Below are positions 38,957-49,120 of a stretch of 64,000 bases of DNA, in pieces. Positions within the stretch are counted from its first letter, which is position 1; the number at the start of each line of letters is the position of its first letter. Made by a program: the position numbers and the translations under genes. Below the pieces are notes generated by a model, which saw nothing but the letters and a program-made list of their open reading frames with translations, made no database searches and was not told where the DNA came from. Source of the DNA: an uncultured Lachnospiraceae bacterium. Lineage in GTDB: Bacteria > Bacillota > Clostridia > Lachnospirales > Lachnospiraceae. The stretch covers positions 35,523 to 99,522 of the forward strand of contig CABUAW010000003.1 of NCBI GenBank assembly GCA_902489645.1, read 5' to 3'.

Positions 38957-38998
38957 AACATAACAATAATCATTGTGCCTGAAAAGGAGGTATGTTTT

Positions 38999-41548
38999 AT
39001 GGATTTTAATAAATACACCCAGAAATCACTGGAAGCCGTGCAGTCCTGTCAGAGCCTGGCCGTTGAATATGGAAATCAGGAGATTGACCAGATTCATCTG
39101 TTATATGCGCTGTTGAGTAAAGACGACAGTTTAATCGTCAAGCTGATGGATAAAATGAATATCAATACGGCAGGATTTGTTTTCCAGGTGGAAAAGACTC
39201 TGGCCGGACATGTGAAGGTTCAGGGCGGCCAGCAGTATATGAGCCAGGATTTGAGCCGGACATTCACCCAGGCGTCCCAGGAGGCAAAACAGATGGGTGA
39301 TGAATATGTTTCCGTGGAACATCTGTTTTTGGCTTTACTTGAAACGGCCAATAAAGAATTGAAAACATTATTTAAGAATTTTCAGATTAACAGAGACGGA
39401 TTCTTAAAAGCTTTGATGGAAGTCCGGGGGAATCAGAGAGTGACCAGTGACAACCCGGAGGATACCTATGACAGTCTGAGTAAGTATGGTGAAAATCTCG
39501 TTGAAAAAGCCAGAAACCAGAAGCTGGACCCGGTCATTGGCCGTGACAGTGAGATTCGGAATATTATCCGTATTCTTTCACGTAAGACGAAGAATAATCC
39601 GGTGCTGATTGGCGAACCGGGCGTCGGTAAGACGGCCGTTATTGAAGGGCTGGCCCAGCGAATTGTCCGGGGCGACGTGCCGGACGGCCTGAAGGATAAA
39701 CAGATTTTCTCATTGGATATGGGCGCCCTTGTGGCCGGAGCAAAATACCGGGGAGAATTTGAGGAACGTCTGAAAGCGGTTTTGGAAGAGGTTCGGAAGA
39801 GCGAGGGGAAGATTATTCTCTTCGTGGATGAGCTGCATTTGATTGTGGGTGCAGGAAAAACCGACGGGGCGATGGATGCGGGGAATATGCTCAAACCGAT
39901 GCTGGCCCGCGGTGAGCTGCACTGTATCGGTGCGACGACGCTGGATGAATATCGCCAGTATATCGAAAAGGATAAAGCATTGGAACGCCGTTTTCAGCCG
40001 GTGATGGTGGATGAACCGACGGTGGAGGATACGATTTCTATTTTAAGAGGTTTAAAAGAGCGGTATGAAGTTTTCCATGGTGTAAAGATTACCGATGGCG
40101 CCCTTGTGGCCGCGGCCGTTTTATCGAACCGCTATATATCCGATAGATTCCTGCCGGATAAGGCCATTGACCTGGTGGATGAGGCCTGCGCGCTGATTAA
40201 AACCGAGCTGGATTCCATGCCGACCGAATTGGATGAGGTGTCCAGAAAGATTATGCAGCTTGAAATTGAGGAAGCGGCCCTTAAAAAGGAAGATGACCAT
40301 TTGAGTCAGGAACGCCTGGCGGCCATCCAGAAGGAAATCGCCCAACTGCGTGAAGATTTCCAGGTGAAGAAAGCCCAGTGGGAAGCCGATAAAAAGGATG
40401 TGGACCAGGTTCGGATTCTCAGGGAACAGATAGAAAGTGTCAATAAGGAAATCGAAAAGGCCCAGCGCGAATATGACCTGAACCGGGCGGCCGAACTCCA
40501 GTATGGAAAACTGCCGGAACTGAAACGTCAGCTTGAAGAGCAGGAGCAAAAGATTCATGGGGCGGAGGATTCCCTCGTCAGGGAGCAGGTAACAGAGGAT
40601 GAAATCGGTCGTATTGTTTCCCGGTGGACGGGAATCCCGGTAACAAAATTGACCGAAAGCGAGCGGCAGAAAACCCTGAATCTGGATAAGGAGCTTCATA
40701 AGCGGGTTATTGGTCAAAATGAAGGCATCGATAAGGTAACGGAGGCCATTATTCGTTCCAGAGCAGGTATTAAGGATGAAACCAAGCCTATCGGTTCCTT
40801 TATGTTCCTTGGCCCTACCGGCGTCGGCAAGACCGAGTTGGCCAAGGCATTGGCCGAAAGCCTTTTTGATGATGAATCAAATATTGTCCGTATCGATATG
40901 AGTGAGTACATGGAGAAATTTTCCGTATCCCGGTTGATTGGAGCGCCTCCGGGATATGTCGGATACGAGGAGGGCGGTCAGTTGACAGAAGCCGTGCGCC
41001 GGAAACCGTATTCGGTTGTACTGTTCGATGAAATTGAAAAGGCCCATCCGGATGTGTTTAATGTGCTTCTTCAGGTGTTGGACGACGGCCGTATTACCGA
41101 TTCCCAGGGGCGGACGGTAGACTTTAAGAATACAATATTGATTATGACTTCCAATATCGGTTCCGAATATCTGCTGAATGGTATTAATGCCGACGGAGAT
41201 ATTGAAGCGTCCGCAGAAGAAATGGTTATGAATGAACTTCGCGCCCATTTCCGGCCGGAGTTTCTGAACCGTCTGGATGAAATTATCATGTTTAAGCCAT
41301 TGAGCAAAGAGGATATCCACAGTATCATCGATATTTTGATGAAAAATCTCAATAAGCGGTTAGTAAACCGGGAGATTTCGATTGAGCTGGATGCGGCGGC
41401 AAAGGATTATATTATTGAACAGGGCTATGACCCGGTTTATGGCGCCCGGCCGCTGAAACGGTTCCTGCAGAAGCATGTGGAAACTCTGGCGGGCCGTCTG
41501 ATTCTCCGACGCCGTTTTACCGGGCGATGTCATACAGATTCATTATGA
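38999..41548 (+). CDS. clpB: ATP-dependent disaggregase ClpB, C-terminus altered by a frameshift
   Basis: Hexameric AAA+ chaperone that extracts proteins from aggregates with DnaK and Hsp20. It has an N-domain, AAA-1 with GEPGVGKTA, a coiled-coil M domain (about 400-520), AAA-2 with [11 protein letters not shown], and the C-domain. Start ATG 38999 has AAGGAGG eight bases upstream. After [10 protein letters not shown] the frame goes off into [13 protein letters not shown] and stops at 41548. The neighbouring frame continues [15 protein letters not shown] and ends at 41594, which fits the family's usual C-terminal strand. An indel near 41504-41508 therefore replaces about 30 native residues. 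This is a true mutation or a sequencing error. Confidence 0.92.
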   Translation: MDFNKYTQKSLEAVQSCQSLAVEYGNQEIDQIHLLYALLSKDDSLIVKLMDKMNINTAGFVFQVEKTLAGHVKVQGGQQYMSQDLSRTFTQASQEAKQMGDEYVSVEHLFLALLETANKELKTLFKNFQINRDGFLKALMEVRGNQRVTSDNPEDTYDSLSKYGENLVEKARNQKLDPVIGRDSEIRNIIRILSRKTKNNPVLIGEPGVGKTAVIEGLAQRIVRGDVPDGLKDKQIFSLDMGALVAGAKYRGEFEERLKAVLEEVRKSEGKIILFVDELHLIVGAGKTDGAMDAGNMLKPMLARGELHCIGATTLDEYRQYIEKDKALERRFQPVMVDEPTVEDTISILRGLKERYEVFHGVKITDGALVAAAVLSNRYISDRFLPDKAIDLVDEACALIKTELDSMPTELDEVSRKIMQLEIEEAALKKEDDHLSQERLAAIQKEIAQLREDFQVKKAQWEADKKDVDQVRILREQIESVNKEIEKAQREYDLNRAAELQYGKLPELKRQLEEQEQKIHGAEDSLVREQVTEDEIGRIVSRWTGIPVTKLTESERQKTLNLDKELHKRVIGQNEGIDKVTEAIIRSRAGIKDETKPIGSFMFLGPTGVGKTELAKALAESLFDDESNIVRIDMSEYMEKFSVSRLIGAPPGYVGYEEGGQLTEAVRRKPYSVVLFDEIEKAHPDVFNVLLQVLDDGRITDSQGRTVDFKNTILIMTSNIGSEYLLNGINADGDIEASAEEMVMNELRAHFRPEFLNRLDEIIMFKPLSKEDIHSIIDILMKNLNKRLVNREISIELDAAAKDYIIEQGYDPVYGARPLKRFLQKHVETLAGRLILRRRFTGRCHTDSL

Positions 41549-41671
41549 CGGCGTTCAACTGAACGCCGGTGTAAAGGAAAGAACGGAATTTTAATTGAGA
41601 TAATGTCTGAATAATAAAAAGGTTCGCGATTTCGGCGGAGGCTCATAAGGAAGTGAATGAAATTTCCGGTG

Positions 41672-41706
41672 AAACCGGCGTGGCAAAAGTCACGCCGGTT
41701 TTTCTG
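41672..41706 (+). terminator. clpB terminator
   Basis: AACCGGCGTG pairs perfectly with CACGCCGGTT and is followed by a T run. The loop and 3' arm belong to the 203-bp direct repeat; the second repeat copy lacks the 5' arm, which shows that the left copy is the original junction. Confidence 0.85.
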
Positions 41707-41886
41707 TATTACTCGGATACAGACAGTACGCCGTCATTCAGATGTGCAATCCTTTTGCTGTGCTGCGCCACATTCAAATCATGGGTAATCATAATAATTG
41801 TGTTTCCCATATCGTTTAACTCCTGAAACAGCGCAAGAATATCCTGTCCTGTCCGTGAATCCAAAGCTCCGGTAGGCTCGTCGGCC
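41684..41886. repeat. 203-bp direct repeat, left copy
   Basis: Appears identical by eye to 47896-48098. It contains half of the clpB terminator and the last 58 codons of the ABC-ATPase gene (minus strand). The left copy joins clpB; the right copy joins the intact ATPase gene. Confidence 0.9.
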
Positions 41887-42077
41887 TTTATCCGCTTCAT
41901 GTGTCCGGCGCAGTCCGGGCAGTATTTAGCGCGGTTGGAGCCGGGGAGAAAATAGGCACCGCACACCGAACAGTGTTTCCGGTCTGCCCGGTGGAACAGG
42001 GCCGCTTCCAGTTCCTTGTCCAGCGGCAGCACCAGAATTTGAATGGTAATCATAATCATCAGAATCATTCTCTGCAT
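41709..42077 (-). pseudogene. Chimeric ORF: Cys-rich mobile-element protein fused to ABC-ATPase 3' end
   Basis: The ORF begins at ATG 42077 behind AAGGAGG and encodes about 64 residues with a zinc-ribbon-like CSVCGAYFLP...CPDC pair, of the type seen in integrative-element proteins. After HMKRIKA it switches exactly at the repeat boundary into ADEPTGALDSRTG, the last 58 residues of the ABC ATPase at 47921. The ATPase part lacks Walker A and the signature and cannot work. It is a by-product of the insertion or recombination that duplicated the 203-bp segment. Confidence 0.75.
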
Positions 42078-42127
42078 TGCGTCCTCCTTAAAAATTTGTA
42101 AATTTTATGTCTATTGAGTTGATTTTG

Positions 42128-42168
42128 CATTGCAATTCGCATATACTATAAGTGCAATGAAATGCGAA
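42128..42168 (+). promoter_or_regulatory. dinJ-yafQ promoter with interleaved inverted repeats
   Basis: CATTGCA (42128) pairs with TGCAATG (42153) and TTCGCAT (42136) pairs with ATGCGAA (42162). The two inverted repeats are interleaved and frame a TATACT/TATAAG -10 region. This suits autorepression by a DinJ-YafQ complex. Confidence 0.65.
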
Positions 42169-42181
42169 AGGGGTTGATACT

Positions 42182-42457
42182 ATGGCAAGCACGACAAATT
42201 TCAGCGTCCGCATGGACAGTGACATCAAAAAACAGTGCGAAACGCTTTATGGCGAGTTAGGCATGAACCTGACAACTGCAATCAATGTGTTTCTGCGTCA
42301 GTCTTTGCGTGTCGGTGGTTTTCCCTTTGAAGTCCGGCTGGAACAGCCCAACAAGGAAACGATGGCCGCCATGCTGGAAGCAGAACGTATCGCGCGTGAT
42401 CCCAGCGTGAAGCACTATTCCGATGTGGAAGAAGCACTCCGGGAGCTGAAACGATGA
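42182..42457 (+). CDS. dinJ: Antitoxin of the RelB/DinJ family
   Basis: A 91-residue antitoxin. The N-terminal ribbon-helix-helix part, NFSVRMDSDIKKQCETLYGELGMNLTTAINVFLRQS, is the RelB/DinJ hallmark and would bind the operator upstream. The charged C-terminal half should wrap the toxin. AAAGGGG stands eight bases before the ATG. It overlaps the toxin gene by 4 bases (ATGA), usual for type II pairs. Confidence 0.93.
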   Translation: MASTTNFSVRMDSDIKKQCETLYGELGMNLTTAINVFLRQSLRVGGFPFEVRLEQPNKETMAAMLEAERIARDPSVKHYSDVEEALRELKR

Positions 42458-42735
42458 ATCGTGACATTGTTTGGACGACACAGTTCAAAAAAGACTATAA
42501 GCTGGCATTAAAGCGTCACCTCAACATTGACTTACTGGATGATATTATCCGGGCCTTATCACGGGGTGAAACACTGCCAGAGAAGAACAAAGACCATGCG
42601 CTGTCCGGCGATTGGGTAGGACACAGGGAATGTCATATCCAGCCGGACTGGCTGCTGGTTTACCGCATTGAGGACGATGTGCTGGTACTGACGTTGGCCC
42701 GCACTGGAACACACAGCGATTTGTTCGGAAAATGA
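42454..42735 (+). CDS. yafQ: mRNA interferase toxin, YafQ type (RelE superfamily)
   Basis: A 93-residue ribosome-dependent endoribonuclease partner of DinJ. The family residues are visible: DHALSGDWVGHRECHI with its His pair, the following QPDWLLVYR, and the catalytic His in RTGTHSDLF. All look intact, so the toxin is probably active and may stabilise the block. It directly precedes the IS copy. Confidence 0.93.
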   Translation: MNRDIVWTTQFKKDYKLALKRHLNIDLLDDIIRALSRGETLPEKNKDHALSGDWVGHRECHIQPDWLLVYRIEDDVLVLTLARTGTHSDLFGK

Positions 42736-42824
42736 AAGCCCAGGCCGCCGTATAGAAAAATGATATGATACCTCTAAAGTAGACAGATTAAATATAAAAA
42801 CCTGTTACTTTGGAGGTATTTTTC

Positions 42825-43328
42825 ATGTCACGTTCAAAACACTCACTCGAATTTAGAGCCAAAGTGTCGCAAGAATATATGGATGGCGCAGGTTCCATTC
42901 GCTTTCTTGCTGATAAATATGGTATTAGTTATGCGACATTACGAGGATGGATTAAGGTGTATAATGCCAATAGAGAACTTAAGGATTACAATCCGAAACA
43001 GGAGGTCTATATGGCAGAAGCACGAAGGAAAACAACACTTGAAGAGCGCAAAGAAATTGTTAATTATTGCATAAATCATAATCGTGATTATAAGAACACA
43101 GCTGCAAAGTTTGATGTTTCCTATAGCCAGGTTTATAACTGGGTGAAGAAATATGATGCTAATGGAGAGAGTGGATTAACAGATAAGCGTGGACATCACA
43201 AAACAGATGATGAAGTAGATGAATTGGAACGTTTAAGACGTGAAAATCTACGGCTAAAACGCCAGCTGGAAGAGAAGGATATGGTAGTTGAACTGTTAAA
43301 AAAAGTGAAAGAATTCGAAGGGATGTGA
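42825..43328 (+). CDS. IS3-family transposase OrfA (IS150 type)
   Basis: A 167-residue DNA-binding subunit with two helix-turn-helix units (FRAKVSQEYM...YGISYATLRGWIK and FDVSYSQVYNWVKKY) and a C-terminal leucine-zipper-like LERLRRENLRLKRQLEEK. The start at ATG 42825 has TTTGGAGG upstream; the in-frame ATG 42810 overlaps that site and is rejected. The end overlaps the orfB start (ATGTGA). Confidence 0.9.
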   Translation: MSRSKHSLEFRAKVSQEYMDGAGSIRFLADKYGISYATLRGWIKVYNANRELKDYNPKQEVYMAEARRKTTLEERKEIVNYCINHNRDYKNTAAKFDVSYSQVYNWVKKYDANGESGLTDKRGHHKTDDEVDELERLRRENLRLKRQLEEKDMVVELLKKVKEFEGM

Positions 43329-44289
43329 GACTTGGAAAGGTACGGAACAAATCAAAATATCTGGCACTCAGGCATTTTCATACAGAGAAAAACTGGAGTA
43401 TAGAATGGATGTGTAAACATCTGGAAATATCAAGGGCAGCTTATTATAAATGGCTGCATCGTGAAGCACCTGATGATGAACTGGAAAACATTAAACTTGC
43501 AGAACTCATTAGGGAGTATGATGAACGCTTCAATCATATCTTAGGATATCGAAGAATGACATCCTGGCTCAATCATTTTAATCACACAAAGTATAGTAAA
43601 AATAGAGTCCATAGGATTATGAAAAAGCTGGGAATCCATTCAGTCATACGAAAAAAGAAGAAAAAAATATAAATGCTAAGACGGATGAAACAGCAGAAAA
43701 TATACTTCAAAGAAATTTTTACGCAACTGCGCCCAATCAAAAATGGGCAACAGATGTGACAGAATTTAAAGTATATGGCGAAAAAAAGAAGCTGTATTTA
43801 AGTGCTATTATAGATTTATATGACCGATATCCCGTGACATATGTTATTAGTTCAAGAAATGATAACAGATTAGTATTTAAAACATTTGATAAGGCAATTG
43901 CCGCTAATCCTGCTGCGAAACCAATTTTTCATTCAGACCGGGGATTCCAGTATACCAGCAGGGTATTTAAAAAGAAACTCGAAAACCAGAAAATGGAACA
44001 ATCCTTGTCCAGAGTTGGTCATTGTATTGATAATGGGCCGACAGAAGGTTTCTGGGGAATTATTAAGACCGAAATGTATCAGATGTATAAAATAACAGAT
44101 GAGGCTTCATTAAGATATGCAATCAAAGATTACATACGTTTTTATAGCGAAGAACGTCCTCAGGACAGATACCACTGTAAAACACCACTGGAGGTACGCC
44201 AGGAAGCTCTGGCATCAGATATGCCAATAGAGTATCCAATTCCGGAAAACAAACGAATAATCAAATATAAAGAAAAATGGTGTGCATAA
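43325..44289 (+). pseudogene. IS3-family transposase OrfB, split in a poly-A tract
   Basis: OrfB begins at GTG 43325, with the usual HTH_21 region (SIEWMCKHLEISRAAYYKWLH). It stops at 43672 after RKKKKKI. Moving to the -1 frame at the run of seven A near 43664 restores the protein: NINAKTDETAENILQRNF, then the rve catalytic core. The DDE triad is in WATDVTEF, FHSDRGFQY and GPTEGFWG. It is either inactivated by a one-base indel or joined by -1 slippage on the A run. Confidence 0.82.
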
Positions 44290-44426
44290 AGAAATGCCTA
44301 CACTTCGTATTGAAATGTAGGCATTCAATCACACTTAATTTTAGATATTTCACCTGTCTACTTGACAAGGGGCATATCAAATTAACTGCTGTACGACGGC
44401 TTTTTTTCTTGCCGTCGTGCGGCAAT

Positions 44427-45047
44427 TTATAACAAACATTCCATATTTCCCGACTGTATCTCTGTTATATGCTGTGTGATACGTTCTTTAGACCAATTCC
44501 ACCATTTTATTTTAAGTAGAGAATCAATCGTTTCTTGGGTGAATCGTTTTCTTATCGGTTTTGCCGGAACACCGCCAACGATTGTATACGGGGGAACATC
44601 TTTTGTAACGACGGTACGTGTCCCAATAACAGCGCCGTCCCCAATCGTAACACCTGCTAAAATGACTGCTTCATAACCAATCCAAACATCATTGCCGATA
44701 ACAATATCACCTTTGTTATCCCACGCTTTTGCAATATCCTTTACATCTAAATCCCATTCTTCAAAAAATATAGGGAATGGATAGGTAGAAAGCGAAGATA
44801 ACGTGTGGTTTGCACTATTGAATATAAACTTTGCTCCGCAGGCAATCGAACAAAACTTACCGATTATCAACTTATCCTGATTGATTGGGTATTGATACAA
44901 AACATTATTCTTTTCAAAATCTTTTGGCTCTCTGACAAAGTCGTTATACATTGTATAATCGCCGATAATGATATTAGGATTGCTGACAACATTTTTTAAA
45001 TAGACCGTTTCCCTGTCTTTTGAACGGGGATAAATTTTTTGTAGCAT
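44427..45047 (-). CDS. Xenobiotic O-acetyltransferase, Vat/CatB (hexapeptide-repeat) family
   Basis: A 206-residue left-handed beta-helix acetyltransferase that uses acetyl-Co[34 protein letters not shown] contains the conserved His, and [35 protein letters not shown] is the hexapeptide region. Relatives acetylate streptogramin A (Vat) or chloramphenicol (CatB), so a resistance role is possible but unproved. Start: AAAGGAG lies six bases before ATG 45047; the longer frame overlapping the upstream gene is rejected. It lies 16 bases after the Ntn-hydrolase gene. Confidence 0.88.
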   Translation of the reverse strand: MLQKIYPRSKDRETVYLKNVVSNPNIIIGDYTMYNDFVREPKDFEKNNVLYQYPINQDKLIIGKFCSIACGAKFIFNSANHTLSSLSTYPFPIFFEEWDLDVKDIAKAWDNKGDIVIGNDVWIGYEAVILAGVTIGDGAVIGTRTVVTKDVPPYTIVGGVPAKPIRKRFTQETIDSLLKIKWWNWSKERITQHITEIQSGNMECLL

Positions 45048-45063
45048 GTCTGCTCCTTTCTTG

Positions 45064-45768
45064 TTATGCGAACGGAAAACTAAATTTTCTGATATGCTCA
45101 AAACAGTTGTTTTCTACATAGTACACGGTTCGTTCATTTGCAGAATAAACAAATGAAACTCTGGTCGCCCATGCTCCCTCTTGTCGGACGGCATAAAGCA
45201 ATGTAAATGCGTCGGAAAGTGAAAACTCGTTTTTGTAGTTATCTAACAACTGTAAAGCACGTTCATATCTATCGTCACCCGGCACAATAAAATCTTTCGT
45301 GCTTTCCGGCTTCATCAAGGAATAATTTGTAATCAAAGAATACTTATTTTGTTCTTCCCGATAACCAATCCCCGGTTCAATTACTAATGTACGCCCATGA
45401 ACATCAGATAACATTGCCTGCATGGTAGAATCCGGCGCATAAACAATCTTCTTAGATTTAACAATTTGAAGAACATCATCAAAGGAAATCCGAGCCTTGA
45501 TAAATTGCTCCGTCAAATCTGCAATCGTTATACAATTCCTGTTGTTGTAATATGTTCCGGCAGGATTGCCATGAACATATAACAATGTTCCTACATTCCC
45601 GTTTTGGTTTATTCCATGATAAGAATGATAGGCTCCGTCCGGTCGTAAAATTCCGATATAGAAACGCTCTTGTTCTTTAATCACTTTATGCTTCCATACG
45701 GAGAGGTCAATGTCAAAATTAAAGCCTGTTATCATATCATTCCCACGATAAACAAATCTGGTACACAT
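45064..45768 (-). CDS. Linear amide C-N hydrolase, choloylglycine hydrolase-like Ntn-hydrolase
   Basis: A 234-residue protein that begins MCTRF, placing a Cys directly after the initiator Met; after Met removal it would be the N-terminal nucleophile of an Ntn-hydrolase. GFNFDID is the expected next active-site strand (Asp). The last third contains [29 protein letters not shown], like the C-terminus of penicillin V acylase/bile salt hydrolase relatives. It is shorter than bile salt hydrolases (about 320), so the substrate is open. It is the first gene of a two-gene unit with the acetyltransferase. Confidence 0.75.
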   Translation of the reverse strand: MCTRFVYRGNDMITGFNFDIDLSVWKHKVIKEQERFYIGILRPDGAYHSYHGINQNGNVGTLLYVHGNPAGTYYNNRNCITIADLTEQFIKARISFDDVLQIVKSKKIVYAPDSTMQAMLSDVHGRTLVIEPGIGYREEQNKYSLITNYSLMKPESTKDFIVPGDDRYERALQLLDNYKNEFSLSDAFTLLYAVRQEGAWATRVSFVYSANERTVYYVENNCFEHIRKFSFPFA

Positions 45769-45908
45769 AATAGCCGCCTTTCATTAAATTGGTGTATGCT
45801 GTATGTTTCGTTTTTATCTTACAGCCATTCAGATAAACATTCTATACACTATACGATACCGAAATGATTGGTATAAAATAAGAGGCTGCTCATGGCAGCC
45901 CCTTACAG

Positions 45909-46172
45909 TTACTTTTGATATATAATTTTCCGAACAGCATATAAAGATAAGCAATATTTTTCAGACAGACACTCCATGGAAATACCACTTTGATATTCCT
46001 CTTTTATCTGTTGATTCCGTTGTGCTAATTCCTGCCGGTATCCTGAAACTTCTCCCCAACGCTTTTGCTGTTCCTGCTCGACGGGAACATAGATATATCC
46101 GCCTTGAACATAAGTTTGCAGCTCTTTTACCAATGCGTCCGGAAGAATAACTTGTGCATTCAAATATTTCAT
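45909..46172 (-). CDS. CD3324 family small HTH-like protein
   Basis: An 87-residue protein. MKYLNAQVILPDALVKELQTYVQGGYIYVPVE and KRWGEVSGYRQELAQRNQQIKEEY match the CD3324 family of Clostridia as I know it. The C-terminal CLSEKYCLSLYAVRKIIYQ looks like a resolvase-type helix-turn-helix, so DNA binding is likely. Start ATG 46172 is set by AAGGAGG eight bases upstream; the longer frame to 46217 is rejected. Role unknown. Confidence 0.8.
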   Translation of the reverse strand: MKYLNAQVILPDALVKELQTYVQGGYIYVPVEQEQQKRWGEVSGYRQELAQRNQQIKEEYQSGISMECLSEKYCLSLYAVRKIIYQK

Positions 46173-46647
46173 GCGAGCTTCCTCCTTGATATGATAGTCA
46201 AGTTGCAAAGCCAGCATTTTTATTTTGCGGCTATTCTTACTCCATGCAACCGTCGCAATCTACTGGCTTTGCATGGAGAAAAGCTTTGTTTCTTTTTTGA
46301 GTGTTGATACACATACAAGTCACTTCTTTCTGTCTGAATACGATAATCTGAAACGAGTACAGTTTAACACATTCTCAATCCTATATCAACGTTGATTTTT
46401 GTTGCGCTGTTTGGCATTTCCAACTTGTCCTCCGTCGTAGGAAGTGAGAAAAGACTTTTTGAATTTTTACCATAAATCTTTGGCAAAACCGCCCTGCGCG
46501 GTGTAGTAGGTAATGAAAGAAAAATTGAGAGGGTTTGGGATACTTCCCAACAAGCAAAATGCAACGCATTTTACGGAAAGGGTACCCCTTTCCTATGCTT
46601 GCTACGAAACGTATTACATTACAGAACAAGGAAAGGACGGGAAAGGA
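46173..46647. other. 475-bp non-coding stretch inside the mobile block
   Basis: No convincing gene. It contains a 12-bp palindrome ATCAACGTTGAT at 46385-46396 and a small inverted repeat, AAATGC...GCATTT, near 46558. Probably the promoter region and leftover of the element upstream of the TnpW-like gene. Confidence 0.5.
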
Positions 46648-47827
<1,180 letters not shown>

Positions 47828-47838
<11 letters not shown>

Positions 47839-47858
47839 CCCGCAAGCTACGCCGTTTT
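47828..47858 (+). terminator. Recombinase terminator
   Basis: AAACGGCATAGC pairs with GCTACGCCGTTT (one mismatch) and overlaps the stop codon; short T run. Confidence 0.7.
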
Positions 47859-47895
47859 CCGAAAACATTTCTAATACTGTCTTATGAGTACCGCC

Positions 47896-48098
47896 CAAAA
47901 GTCACGCCGGTTTTTCTGTATTACTCGGATACAGACAGTACGCCGTCATTCAGATGTGCAATCCTTTTGCTGTGCTGCGCCACATTCAAATCATGGGTAA
48001 TCATAATAATTGTGTTTCCCATATCGTTTAACTCCTGAAACAGCGCAAGAATATCCTGTCCTGTCCGTGAATCCAAAGCTCCGGTAGGCTCGTCGGCC
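47896..48098. repeat. 203-bp direct repeat, right copy
   Basis: Appears identical by eye to 41684-41886. Here the segment is continuous with the complete ABC-ATPase gene, but the 5' arm of the clpB terminator is absent. Confidence 0.9.
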
Positions 48099-48598
48099 AA
48101 GAGTATATCAGGTGTTGTTACCAATGCCCTTGCAATCGCCACACGCTGCTGCTGACCGCCGGACAGCTCATTCGGTTTGTGCTTGATACGCTCCCACAGT
48201 CCGACCATCCGAATGTATTTTTCGGCGGTATCCATTGCTTCCGAGCGTGTTTTCCCACGTACCAGCAGCGGCAGAATCACATTCTGTAAAATCGTATATT
48301 GCGGAATCAAATGGTACTTTTGAAAGATAAACCCGATTTTTTGATTTCTCAGTTTGGTAAGTTCCCGGTCACTGCACTGCCTGACATCAACATCACCAAG
48401 AAAATAGCTTCCCTCATCGGGGGTATCCATACAGCCAATAATGTTCATCAGCGTGGATTTGCCGGAACCGGAAGCGCCTAAAATCGCAAGGTATTCGCCC
48501 CGATTTACGGACAAGCTGACTTTCTTTAACACATAGAGTTTTTCCTCGCCCATAACATAGGATTTTTCGATTTCATTTAAGCGGATAATAGGCTTCAT
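47921..48598 (-). CDS. ABC exporter ATP-binding protein (MacB/LolD type)
   Basis: A 225-residue ATPase. Walker A GASGSGKST, signature [10 protein letters not shown], Walker B LLADEPTGALD and MITHD are complete. It pairs with the FtsX-like permease two genes upstream in the operon. It is the last gene of the exporter operon; its final 58 codons fall in the 203-bp repeat. Related systems export antimicrobial peptides, macrolides or lipopeptides; the substrate is unknown. Confidence 0.92.
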   Translation of the reverse strand: MKPIIRLNEIEKSYVMGEEKLYVLKKVSLSVNRGEYLAILGASGSGKSTLMNIIGCMDTPDEGSYFLGDVDVRQCSDRELTKLRNQKIGFIFQKYHLIPQYTILQNVILPLLVRGKTRSEAMDTAEKYIRMVGLWERIKHKPNELSGGQQQRVAIARALVTTPDILLADEPTGALDSRTGQDILALFQELNDMGNTIIMITHDLNVAQHSKRIAHLNDGVLSVSE

Positions 48599-48600
48599 CG

Positions 48601-49095
48601 TTATTTCACTTTATCCACAGAAACGACGGTATCAGGATTTTCTGTATCTGTCACGATAGAAATAATATCTCCTTTTTTCAGGCTCGAAAGGTTGATTTCC
48701 TGTCTCGAATTGGTAATTTTAACTCCGGCAGGAATGGTAAAGGTTCTGGTTTCTCCCGTAAATTCAAGGTTATCCATAGGATTTTCAATTCCCTCGCCGC
48801 CAATCATCGGCATATCATTTTCATTCGGGGTCATTACCTCGCCTTTTAGCTCCTCCTTGCCGTTTTCGTCTTCGGCCGGCTTTTTCGCAATCGCTGCTTT
48901 GATTTCATTTCCGGTAATTTCTGTGATTTTACCGTAAATAGCGTCATTGGAGTTAGAAAACGCTCCCTGGCCTTCGCCCTCGGATTGAACGGAAGAATTT
49001 CCTTTGGCGTTTGTCCCTCCAGTGCCGCAGGCGGTAAAGCTTATAGCAAATACAACAACGAGTACAAGTGTACTCCAGGTTTTCAATTTTTTCAT
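48601..49095 (-). CDS. Lipoprotein of the exporter operon
   Basis: A 164-residue predicted lipoprotein: signal sequence with lipobox FTAC, then a Gly/Asn/Ser linker. The C-terminal half, FTIPAGVKITNSRQEINLSSLKKGDIISIV, resembles a small OB-like beta domain (DUF5666-type) and contains a Met/Pro/Asn-rich insert. ATG 49095 is preferred over ATG 49104 because AAGGA lies nine bases before it. Two bases separate it from the ATPase. It may be an extracellular accessory factor or substrate trap, which is inference. Confidence 0.75.
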   Translation of the reverse strand: MKKLKTWSTLVLVVVFAISFTACGTGGTNAKGNSSVQSEGEGQGAFSNSNDAIYGKITEITGNEIKAAIAKKPAEDENGKEELKGEVMTPNENDMPMIGGEGIENPMDNLEFTGETRTFTIPAGVKITNSRQEINLSSLKKGDIISIVTDTENPDTVVSVDKVK

Positions 49096-49120
49096 AGGGT
49101 TCATTCCTTTCTTTTTTCAA

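Larger units (their letters stand above)
42761..44379 (+). mobile_element. IS3-family (IS150-group) insertion sequence, 1,619 bp
   Basis: Imperfect terminal inverted repeats of about 26 bases start TGATATG and end CATATCA (20 of 26 positions agree by eye), sharing AAGTAGACAG. The ends are TG...CA, as in this family. It carries orfA and orfB. No convincing 3-5 bp target duplication is seen at the A/T-rich flanks. Confidence 0.8.

Noticed and set aside
38902..38998. CIRCE or CtsR control of clpB
   Set aside because: Neither TTAGCACTC-N9-GAGTGCTAA nor tandem GGTCAAA heptads are visible; the repeat found is different.
41500..41594. Programmed frameshift producing two ClpB tails
   Set aside because: The shift site ATTCTCCGACG is not a slippery heptamer and no stimulatory structure is evident; an indel is simpler.
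42773..44367. Shorter IS boundaries (TCTAAAG...CTTGACA)
   Set aside because: The inverted repeats continue outward to TGATATG/CATATCA with TG...CA ends, so the longer limits were used.
44393..44418. ACGACGGC/GCCGTCGT hairpin downstream of the acetyltransferase as its terminator
   Set aside because: The T run is in the loop and not after the stem on the minus strand, so it is not a convincing terminator for that gene.
46385..46396. ATCAACGTTGAT palindrome as an attachment site
   Set aside because: A 12-bp palindrome alone is weak, and no matching core is present at the block ends.
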